Shown here one piece after another: positions 1 through 5,329 of a DNA stretch of 7,497 bases. Below the pieces are notes generated by a model. The model made no database searches and had not been told where the DNA came from. It saw only the letters and a program-made list of their open reading frames with translations. The position numbers and the translations under genes were made by a program. The stretch is from contig CALLIO010000179.1 of assembly GCA_938009055.1 (NCBI GenBank), forward strand, positions 1 through 7,497, given 5' to 3'. This DNA comes from an uncultured Altererythrobacter sp. (GTDB lineage Bacteria; Pseudomonadota; Alphaproteobacteria; Sphingomonadales; Sphingomonadaceae). Position 1 is the first letter of the stretch; each line of letters begins with the position of its first letter.

Positions 1-234
1 CTGATGCCGCCGCAAAACATCTTGAACGCACCAACAAGCCTGATGAAAGACATCGGCTATGGCGAAGGCTATAGCTACGATCACGAAGCGGAGGACGGCT
101 TTTCAGGCGACAATTACTGGCCCGAAGAGATGGAGCCGCAAACCTTCTACGAACCAGTGGAGCGCGGATTTGAGCGCAAAGTGCGCGAGCGGATCGCCTA
201 TTGGGACAAATTGCGTAAAGAGCGCGGGGCGTGA
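1..234 (+). CDS. rarA: Replication-associated recombination protein A, C-terminal fragment (5' end outside window)
   Basis: This is the last 77 codons of a RarA/MgsA AAA+ ATPase, read from base 1 to the TGA at 232-234. RarA is a clamp-loader-like ATPase that acts at stalled or collapsed replication forks and works with SSB. The fragment carries the family's C-terminal oligomerisation region: an N-A-P-T-x-L-M-K-x-I-G-Y-G-x-G-Y stretch at the start, then the D-H-E-A-E-D-G-F-S-G-x-N-Y-x-P run, then Q-T-F-Y-x-P-V-E-R-G-F-E and a charged tail. The ATG at 4 is an internal Met, not the start; the ATPase and lid domains lie upstream of the window. The stop overlaps the GTG of the next gene in a GTGA arrangement, so the two are probably translationally coupled. 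Identification is from recognition of the conserved tail. Confidence 0.93.
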   Translation: MMPPQNILNAPTSLMKDIGYGEGYSYDHEAEDGFSGDNYWPEEMEPQTFYEPVERGFERKVRERIAYWDKLRKERGA

Positions 235-1115
235 GCAAGCGCTTCGATCACTTCCTCGCGATTGATTGGTCAGGCGCGAAGGGTCCACGGCAAAAGGGGA
301 TAGCGCTCGCCATCGCTGATGCCGCCGGCGGCCCGCCGGTTCTGGTTGATGCTGGCAAGGGATGGTCGCGCGCCGATGTGCTGGCGATCCTGCGCGATGA
401 TTTGCCTGCAAACACGCTGGTCGGCATGGATCTGGGTATCTCGCTGCCCTACCTCGATTGCGAAGGTTTCTTCCCCGGATGGCGCGAAAGCCCGTCCAAT
501 GCGCGCGATCTGTGGGCGATGATCGACCGGATTTGCGCCGATGATCCGAATTTAGAAGCTTCCTCTTTCGTCGATCATCCGGCCATCGCGCCATACTACC
601 GCCGCGACAAGGGGCGCGAGGGCGAGCTGTTTCGATGCGACGGAGCCAGCCACGGGCGCGGGCGTTTCCGCGTGACCGAACAGGCGCAAGCGGAGATGGG
701 CTGCACGCCCTATTCCAACTTCAATCTGGTTGGTGCTGCACAAGTTGGGAAAAGCTCGCTCACCGGAATGCGGGTGCTCCATCAGCTCAATCGCGAAGTG
801 CCCGTTTGGCCGATCGATCCCTTGCCATCATCGGGCTCCGTCATTTGCGAGATTTATACAACGCTTGCCGCGATGGAGGCCCAGCGTTCGCCCTCGCGCA
901 GCAAAATGCGCGATTACGAGGCTTTGAACATTGCGCTCGCCAATCTCGATTCGCCGCCCATTGCCGGGTCAGGGGCGGTGGATGACCACTCATCAGACGC
1001 GCTCATAACCGCTGCTTGGCTTCGAAAAGTGGCCGATGAGGCCGAAAGATGGGCACCAAAGCGACTTAATGCTGCAATTGCACGAACTGAGGGCTGGACA
1101 TTTGGTGCAATTTAA
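231..1115 (+). CDS. DUF429-like protein, predicted RNase H-fold nuclease
   Basis: This 294-residue protein begins at a GTG that overlaps the rarA stop by 4 bp. Its layout matches the DUF429 family, which is placed in the RNase H-like superfamily. An A-I-D-W-S-G motif at 10-15 gives first-strand Asp12. G-M-D-L-G-I sits at 65-70 (Asp67). E-I-Y at 207-209 (Glu207) fits the family's E-x-Y motif. The final acidic patch, D-D-H-S-S-D-A-L-I-T-A-A-W-L-R at 251-265, fits the closing helix with its metal-binding Asp. The central G-A-A-Q-V-G-K-S-S-L-T-G-M at 168-180 also resembles a family motif. There is no signal peptide or membrane segment, so it should be cytosolic. The substrate is unknown, and nuclease activity is inferred from the fold. 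Coupling to rarA hints at a DNA or RNA metabolism role, but neighbourhood alone is weak evidence. Confidence 0.75.
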   Translation: MSKRFDHFLAIDWSGAKGPRQKGIALAIADAAGGPPVLVDAGKGWSRADVLAILRDDLPANTLVGMDLGISLPYLDCEGFFPGWRESPSNARDLWAMIDRICADDPNLEASSFVDHPAIAPYYRRDKGREGELFRCDGASHGRGRFRVTEQAQAEMGCTPYSNFNLVGAAQVGKSSLTGMRVLHQLNREVPVWPIDPLPSSGSVICEIYTTLAAMEAQRSPSRSKMRDYEALNIALANLDSPPIAGSGAVDDHSSDALITAAWLRKVADEAERWAPKRLNAAIARTEGWTFGAI

Positions 1116-1142
1116 CCAAATAGCGCTAACCGAAATTGGTGT

Positions 1143-1218
1143 GCCGGCTTAGCTCAGTTGGTAGAGCAGTTGATTTGTAATCATCAGGCCGCGCGTTCGA
1201 ATCGTGCAGCCGGCACCA
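1143..1218 (+). tRNA. tRNA-Thr, anticodon TGT
   Basis: A complete 76-nt cloverleaf can be folded by hand. The acceptor stem GCCGGCT (1143-1149) pairs with AGCCGGC (1208-1214), followed by A73 (1215) and an encoded CCA (1216-1218). The D stem is GCTC/GAGC with a GG-containing loop. The anticodon loop TTTGTAA (1174-1180) has TGT at 1176-1178, which reads ACA and by wobble other Thr codons. The T arm is GCGCG/CGTGC (1191-1195, 1203-1207) around TTCGAAT. The anticodon stem GTTGA/TCATC (1169-1173, 1181-1185) has a T-T mismatch at tRNA positions 28 and 42; the other four pairs are intact. It lies 27 bp downstream of the DUF429-like gene on the same strand. Confidence 0.97.
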
Positions 1219-1223
1219 TTTCC

Positions 1224-1278
1224 CCGCTTCCCTGACCTCGAAGATGAAGTCGCTCTGCACTTTGCAGAGACGAAGCGG
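1224..1278 (+). other. Nested inverted repeat downstream of tRNA-Thr / leader of the hydrolase gene
   Basis: Two perfect 7-bp stems are nested. The outer one is CCGCTTC (1224-1230) with GAAGCGG (1272-1278). The inner one is CTCTGCA (1253-1259) with TGCAGAG (1263-1269) around a 3-nt loop. It starts only 6 nt after the tRNA CCA end. It could be the tRNA's 3' trailer or terminator, or a structured 5' leader of the GTG-started hydrolase gene. No T-run follows, so it is not a classic intrinsic terminator. The pairing is seen directly; any function is inference. Confidence 0.4.
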
Positions 1279-1333
1279 CGATTCCGGTCTCACATACCTG
1301 CCTATTCGCTCCAATTGTGCTATTCCGGCCAAT

Positions 1334-1340
1334 AAGGAGG
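1334..1340 (+). promoter_or_regulatory. Strong Shine-Dalgarno site fixing a GTG start
   Basis: AAGGAGG ends 5 nt before the GTG at 1346. This is the best ribosome-binding site in the window, and it selects 1346 as the start of the DUF2235-type hydrolase although the codon is GTG. Confidence 0.85.
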
Positions 1341-1345
1341 CGTGA

Positions 1346-2554
1346 GTGGGCAAGAATATCGTCATCTGTATTGATGGGACCGAGAACCAGATCGAAATCA
1401 ATATTTCTAATGTCCTGAAAGTTTACCGTGTTGCGCGGCAAACATCGAAGCAAGTCGTCTATTACGATCAGGGAATAGGAACGATTGGTCTGCAAAACAC
1501 TTGGAAGAGTGCAGAGCAGGAGCGCATTCGTTTCAAGGACAGCGCGTTTGGGCAATCGCTGGATCAGAAGGTCATCGGGGCTTACGAATTTCTGGTTTCG
1601 CATTACGAGGATGGCGACAAGATCTACCTCTTCGGCTTCAGCCGTGGCGCTTACGCGGTCAGGGCGCTGGCAGGAATGATCTATCTGGTGGGTTTGCTGA
1701 AGCCGGACCAAGTCAATCTCAGCGGCTCGGCTTATACCGCCTATAAAGATGCGTCGCTGAACGATGACGAGGCTGAGGCTTGGAATTTCAAAAGGATATC
1801 CAAAGCCCGCACGATTGGAATCGAGTTCCTCGGCATTTGGGATACGGTCAGCTCGGTCTTCAGGCCGGACAATGAGAACCCTTGGGGCTACACCCGTCAA
1901 AAGTTGAAATACACAGAGAACAGCCCGGCAGTGAAAATCGTTCGCCATGCGATGGCGATTGATGAACGGCGGCGGATGTTCCGCGTAGAGCGCTGGCTGC
2001 GCGAATGGGAGTATAAGTCCAACCCGCATTCCCAAGGCGAACGCCGCGAGCAGGACGTGAAGGAAGTCTGGTTCGCGGGTTCGCATTCCGATGTTGGCGG
2101 TGGTTATGAGCGTGAGAACAGCGCCTTGTCGCAAATCCCGTTTCTATGGATGGTGAAGGAGGCGGAGGCGGCCGGTCTCGACATCAATGAACGAATGCGA
2201 AAACATGTTGGCGGTATCAAGCGCTGGTCGGATAACACCAAGCACACCTACCCCGCCCCATCGCATTTGGGGATGATGCACGATTCCATGACGGCCAAAT
2301 GGAAGTTCTTGGAATATCTGCCGAAAAGTGCGGAGTTTAAGGAATGGCCACGAAGGCGCAGCTTGTTCGGGCTCTATTTCCCTTGCAAGGAGCCCCGCTT
2401 CATAAAGTCAGGCGATTGGGTGCATCAAAGCGCCTTTGACCGAACGCAAGAAGCACAGCCGGAATACAGGCCCATCAATTGGCCAGCCGACCCGCAATTC
2501 GAACAAGCCGACTGGGCGCAGGAGTTTGCTCCCGAACCGGAAGACGAAGAATAG
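1346..2554 (+). CDS. DUF2235 / Tle1-like alpha/beta hydrolase
   Basis: This 402-residue protein starts at a GTG behind a strong Shine-Dalgarno site. It has the hallmarks of the DUF2235 (type VI lipase effector Tle1-like catalytic) family. The N-terminus has an I-D-G-T-E-N motif (9-14), followed by Y-Y-D-Q-G-I-G at 39-45. The nucleophile elbow is G-F-S-R-G-A-Y (97-103), with Ser99 as the likely catalytic residue. W-D-T-V is at 165-168 and G-S-H-S-D-V-G-G-G-Y at 245-254. An H-Q-S-A motif near the C-terminus (His360) is another family signature. Likely acid and base partners are Asp166 or Asp249 and His247 or His360; I cannot choose between them from sequence. No signal peptide or membrane helix is seen. 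Known relatives include secreted phospholipases, but many family members are not linked to secretion. No VgrG, Hcp, PAAR or immunity-type gene is present here, so the effector label should not be assumed. It ends 5 bp from the convergent queF stop. Confidence 0.88.
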   Translation: MGKNIVICIDGTENQIEINISNVLKVYRVARQTSKQVVYYDQGIGTIGLQNTWKSAEQERIRFKDSAFGQSLDQKVIGAYEFLVSHYEDGDKIYLFGFSRGAYAVRALAGMIYLVGLLKPDQVNLSGSAYTAYKDASLNDDEAEAWNFKRISKARTIGIEFLGIWDTVSSVFRPDNENPWGYTRQKLKYTENSPAVKIVRHAMAIDERRRMFRVERWLREWEYKSNPHSQGERREQDVKEVWFAGSHSDVGGGYERENSALSQIPFLWMVKEAEAAGLDINERMRKHVGGIKRWSDNTKHTYPAPSHLGMMHDSMTAKWKFLEYLPKSAEFKEWPRRRSLFGLYFPCKEPRFIKSGDWVHQSAFDRTQEAQPEYRPINWPADPQFEQADWAQEFAPEPEDEE

Positions 2555-2559
2555 AGCTA

Positions 2560-3030
2560 TTAACCTCGGCCGCGATAGCCCGACACGCCTTGGTCGGGCA
2601 TCCAAAGTCCGTTGGGCACTGGCCCGCTTTGCCAAAACACATCAATCGGAATCCCGCCGCGCGGATACCAATAGCCGCCAATCCTAAGCCATTTGGGCTT
2701 CATCTCGGCATTGAGCCGCTGCCCGATCCCGACCGTCACATCCTCGTGGAAACCGCTATGATTGCGAAACGAACCGAGGAAAAGCTTCAAACTCTTTGAT
2801 TCCACGATAGATTTGTCCGGCGCATAGTCGATAACCAAATGCGCAAAATCGGGCTGACCCGTCACTGGACATAGCGAGGTGAACTCAGGAGCGGCGAAGC
2901 GAACCGAATATAGCGTGCCCGCCCGCGGATTGGGAACATAGTCCAACTGGGCTTCTTCAGGCGATGCAGGAAGCGCGCTATCCTTGCCAAGAAATTGCGG
3001 ATTCAAATTGGGATCAACTGTGTCACTCAT
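2560..3030 (-). CDS. queF: NADPH-dependent 7-cyano-7-deazaguanine (preQ0) reductase
   Basis: QueF reduces the nitrile of preQ0 to the aminomethyl group of preQ1 using NADPH. This is the last step before preQ1 is inserted into tRNA for queuosine. The 156-residue protein is the short, unimodular type. It shows S-L-C-P-V-T-G-Q-P-D-F-A at 52-63 with nucleophile Cys54 and acid Asp61. The QueF signature E-S-K-S-L-K-L at 77-83 and H-E-D-V at 95-98 follow. The conserved C-terminal R-G-G-I-P-I-D-V-F-W is at 124-133. I chose the ATG at 3030 because the family domain is complete from there. An in-frame TTG at 3087 would add 19 residues (basic, Ala/Arg-rich) with no family support. The Shine-Dalgarno site ahead of the ATG is weak. 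No other queuosine gene is in the window. The gene is convergent with the hydrolase gene and divergent from the next one. Confidence 0.95.
   Translation of the reverse strand: MSDTVDPNLNPQFLGKDSALPASPEEAQLDYVPNPRAGTLYSVRFAAPEFTSLCPVTGQPDFAHLVIDYAPDKSIVESKSLKLFLGSFRNHSGFHEDVTVGIGQRLNAEMKPKWLRIGGYWYPRGGIPIDVFWQSGPVPNGLWMPDQGVSGYRGRG
2578..2599. other. Inverted repeat inside the queF 3' end
   Basis: GCCCGAC (2578-2584) pairs with GTCGGGC (2593-2599) across an 8-nt loop. The structure lies within the last codons of queF and 24 nt after the stop of the convergent hydrolase gene. It could weakly terminate or stabilise the hydrolase transcript, but no T-run follows. The pairing is seen; the role is inference. 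Confidence 0.3.
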
Positions 3031-3130
3031 GCCGCGCTGTTGCCGCGAAGTGCGCGCCAATGCAAGTCTGGCTCTGGACGCGGGCAAACCAATCCCTATT
3101 CAACCTGCATTCAACCCTTGGATTGTTAAT

Positions 3131-4426
3131 GTGCTACGCGCTGTGTCTTGCTCTATCTCGCCTCGTCTAGGCCTTATCTCGCTTTGTCTCGCCCTGTCCG
3201 CGAGCCCCTTGGCAGCGCAGCAAAGCGCGCAGGATTTCCAGCTACAGCCCGCCCCCACGCCGAGCGCGACTCCGCAGGTTGAGGGTCCGATTGACGACAG
3301 CGGCGTGGTTCCGGTTGGGCCTAGAGTGCTCACGCCCACCCCAACTCCGGCACCAACCCCGACGCCAACACCCGCACCGGCACCCGCTCCATCTGCGCCA
3401 TCATCTCAGCCGACACAGCCAGGCACTGCGCCTTCGCGCGAAGTTGTGCAGCCCGTCCCCTCCTCGCAAGGCTCCTTGCGCGAAGCCGCAAGCCCAGCAA
3501 CGCGGCGCACTGCCCAGCCGCTGCCAACTTCGCGCCGAGAGAATGAACGCATGGTTGAGAGCGAGAGCAGCGTCGCCAGCTCGGATGATATTGCACCAAG
3601 CAGCGAGGCCGATGAAGGCCAAAGCGAAAGCGAGACGCTGGCGCTCCCTTCAGCAGATGCGGTTTCGCCTGTTCCCGCTGAACCGGTCTTGCCCACGGGC
3701 GATAGCGAAGCATCAACCAGCCTGCCTGATAGCTGGCCGTGGTGGCTCGCGGGGCTAGCCGCAGCCATCCTAGCGCTGTTTTTCGGTTGGATGTTCCGCC
3801 GCAGAAAAGAAGGTCAAGTTGCAAACGCTGGTCTGGCCGAGGCTCCCGCCCCCAAGGGCCCCGGTCATTCCACGCCTGAAGAAGCGATTGAGGTCGAGAC
3901 AGCCACTCCTATCGCAGCCACCAACACGCCTAACATCGAACTCAAGCTGGAAATTGAGCAATTGTCCCGCTCGATGATGACCATGACGCTGAGGTGCCGC
4001 GTTACTCTAGCAAACCGGTCTGACCGCGCCGCGCGCGATATCGCGATTTGCGCCGATCTGGTCAGCGCCAACCGGCAATTGCCGATGGATGCTCAAGTTG
4101 CTGGCGCGACCGCCTTTCTGCCCGAAATTGGCAGTGCAGAGCGTATCGGCCCGCACAAAACCCAATCCGTATCGGGCACGCTTACCCTGCCGATCCAGCA
4201 ATTGGCCGCGTTCAAACATAGCAACCGTCCGATGTTTGTGCCGCTGGTAAGAGTGCGGATGGATTGTGCAGGGAGCGAGCCGCAATTCTGCACCTTTGTA
4301 GTGGGGATTGCCGCTGACCCATCGCTCAAATCCAGTTCGAAACTGCATCCAGTTCCGCTTGATGGCATTCCCGGCAGCTATCCCAATGTCCGCTCAAGAC
4401 CGATTGCCATTCCGGATCGCGCCTAA
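3131..4426 (+). CDS. Uncharacterised Pro-rich single-pass membrane protein
   Basis: I do not recognise this family. From the GTG at 3131 the product is 431 residues. Residues 1-29 look like a Sec signal peptide: a short basic start, hydrophobic core L-G-L-I-S-L-C-L-A-L, and a cut likely after S-P-L-A-A. Then come a low-complexity linker of Thr-Pro and Ala-Pro repeats (68-87), a Ser/Glu-rich acidic stretch (about 138-200), and one membrane helix (about 203-221) ending in R-R-R-K. The C-terminal region (about 268-425) looks globular, alternates hydrophobic residues in a beta-rich way and holds four Cys (289, 307, 379, 387). Charge around the helix suggests a periplasmic stalk and a cytoplasmic C-terminal domain. 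Starts further upstream (ATG 3029, or 2984) would overlap queF and bury the signal peptide mid-protein. No clear Shine-Dalgarno precedes the GTG, and GTG 3143 is also possible. sseA follows after 54 bp. Confidence 0.75.
   Translation: MLRAVSCSISPRLGLISLCLALSASPLAAQQSAQDFQLQPAPTPSATPQVEGPIDDSGVVPVGPRVLTPTPTPAPTPTPTPAPAPAPSAPSSQPTQPGTAPSREVVQPVPSSQGSLREAASPATRRTAQPLPTSRRENERMVESESSVASSDDIAPSSEADEGQSESETLALPSADAVSPVPAEPVLPTGDSEASTSLPDSWPWWLAGLAAAILALFFGWMFRRRKEGQVANAGLAEAPAPKGPGHSTPEEAIEVETATPIAATNTPNIELKLEIEQLSRSMMTMTLRCRVTLANRSDRAARDIAICADLVSANRQLPMDAQVAGATAFLPEIGSAERIGPHKTQSVSGTLTLPIQQLAAFKHSNRPMFVPLVRVRMDCAGSEPQFCTFVVGIAADPSLKSSSKLHPVPLDGIPGSYPNVRSRPIAIPDRA
3332..3391 (+). repeat. Thr-Pro / Ala-Pro coding microrepeat
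   Basis: Twenty codons alternate Thr or Ala with Pro (residues 68-87 of the membrane protein). Synonymous codons vary (ccc, cca, ccg; acc, act, acg, aca), so the repeat is conserved at protein level rather than being a pure DNA satellite. Such stretches usually form stiff, extended linkers in the periplasm or through the cell wall. Confidence 0.85.
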
Positions 4427-4455
4427 CCTGCTTCCCGCAAATGCTCGACGCGGCC

Positions 4456-4480
4456 AGCAAGCCACGTTACCAAGGCTGCT
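4456..4480 (+). promoter_or_regulatory. Bulged hairpin covering the sseA ribosome-binding site
   Basis: AGCAAGCC (4456-4463) can pair with GGCTGCT (4474-4480), leaving one bulged A and a 10-nt loop. The 3' arm includes the GG of the AAGG Shine-Dalgarno (4472-4475) and ends just before the sseA ATG. It could lower translation initiation. The pairing is seen; regulation is inference. Confidence 0.3.
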
Positions 4481-5320
4481 ATGGATAGTTTGATTTCGAC
4501 CCAATCGCTCGCTGACATGTTGGGCGCTGATGATTTGGTCGTGCTGGACGCCACAAAGCATCTTCCCGCTGCTGGACGCGATGGCCGGTCTGAGTTTGCC
4601 GACGCGCATATTCCGAGCGCGCGCTTCTTTGATTTGGCGCAGCTTGTCGATGAAAATTCGGCAGTACCACAAGCCCATCCCCGCCCACAGCAATTGGCGG
4701 CGGTTTTGGGCGATTGCGGGGTCACGCCCTCTTCAAACATTGTTCTATACGATGACAGCGCGGTAAAAACTTCCGCTCGCGCATGGTTTCTCTTGCGAGC
4801 GCATGGTTTTGAGAATGCCGCGATAATCGATGGCGGATTGGGAAAATGGCGCGCGGAGGGACGCGATCTAGAGAGCGGAGCCCCCGTGACCAATGCCGCT
4901 GAGCCAATAGCACTTAGCCAGCCGAACCGTTTTCGTTACAAGGCCGATATGCTCGCCAATATCGACAGCGCCGCTGCCCAAGTGCTCGACGCGCGCGATG
5001 CCGAGCGTTTTTCAGGCAGCGTGGAGGATAATGTTCACGATATGCAAAGCGGCCATATCCCGAATTCGTGCAATCTTCACTTTGCCAAACTCTTTGCCGC
5101 AGATGGCACCTATCGACCCTGCGAAGAGTTGCGTGCGATGTTCGAAAACGCGGGCATCACGGCGGACAGGCCCATCATCACAAGCTGCGGCAGCGGTGTG
5201 ACAGCATCGGTTCTGCTCTTCGCTTTGCATCTGACGGGGCGCGAGGACACGGCGCTTTATGACGGAAGCTGGCTTGAATGGGGCAGCGATCCCGACACGC
5301 CCAAAGCAGTGACTGGCTGA
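4481..5320 (+). CDS. sseA: 3-mercaptopyruvate sulfurtransferase (tandem rhodanese)
   Basis: This 279-residue enzyme transfers sulfur from 3-mercaptopyruvate to thiol or cyanide acceptors through a Cys persulfide. It has two rhodanese domains. The inactive N-terminal one (about 5-130) carries G-R-x-x-F-x-x-x-H-I-P-x-A-R-F-F-D at 35-51 and the G-G-x-x-K-W motif at 118-123. The catalytic one (about 150-275) carries D-A-R-D-A-E-R-F at 170-177, G-H-I-P at 191-194 and the active loop C-G-S-G-V-T at 236-241 with Cys236. The C-G-S-G-V-T loop points to mercaptopyruvate sulfurtransferase rather than a thiosulfate enzyme, whose loops are typically C-R-K-G-V-T. The length fits the family. The ATG has a modest AAGG 5 nt upstream. 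metC follows after 9 bp, so the two are probably co-transcribed and share a sulfur amino acid role. Expected to be cytosolic. Confidence 0.93.
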   Translation: MDSLISTQSLADMLGADDLVVLDATKHLPAAGRDGRSEFADAHIPSARFFDLAQLVDENSAVPQAHPRPQQLAAVLGDCGVTPSSNIVLYDDSAVKTSARAWFLLRAHGFENAAIIDGGLGKWRAEGRDLESGAPVTNAAEPIALSQPNRFRYKADMLANIDSAAAQVLDARDAERFSGSVEDNVHDMQSGHIPNSCNLHFAKLFAADGTYRPCEELRAMFENAGITADRPIITSCGSGVTASVLLFALHLTGREDTALYDGSWLEWGSDPDTPKAVTG

Positions 5321-5323
5321 GGA
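5318..5323 (+). promoter_or_regulatory. Shine-Dalgarno overlapping the sseA stop, for metC
   Basis: TGAGGA contains the sseA stop codon (5318-5320). Its GAGGA part ends 6 nt before the GTG at 5330. It fixes the metC start and suggests translational coupling of sseA to metC. Confidence 0.75.
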
Positions 5324-5329
5324 TATCCA

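Noticed and set aside
103..594. Minus-strand open frame (163 codons) opposite rarA and the DUF429-like gene
   Set aside because: Arg-rich translation typical of an antisense shadow in GC-rich DNA; both plus-strand genes are supported by motifs.
1100..1121. Inverted repeat ATTTGGT/ACCAAAT at the end of the DUF429-like gene
   Set aside because: AT-rich 7-bp stem spanning the stop codon with an 8-nt loop and no T-run; too weak to call a terminator, and it competes with another pairing to ATTGGT at 1135-1140.
1281..1330. Direct repeat ATTCCGGTC / ATTCCGGCC
   Set aside because: Only eight of nine bases match, with 41-bp spacing; compatible with chance and no known operator is recognised.
1143..1345. 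tRNA-Thr as an integration (att) site
   Set aside because: No integrase and no duplicate of the tRNA 3' end is seen in the window, so there is no direct support.
1184..2134. Long minus-strand open frame (316 codons) opposite the hydrolase gene
   Set aside because: Its translation has no recognisable family or motif, runs into the tRNA, and lies wholly opposite a well-supported gene; it is a codon-bias shadow.
3330..3824. Several overlapping open frames on both strands across the Pro-rich region
   Set aside because: The biased repeat keeps other frames open; their translations are Arg/Ala/His-rich with no motif.
4427..4480. Intrinsic terminator between the membrane-protein gene and sseA
   Set aside because: No GC-rich hairpin followed by a T-run is present.
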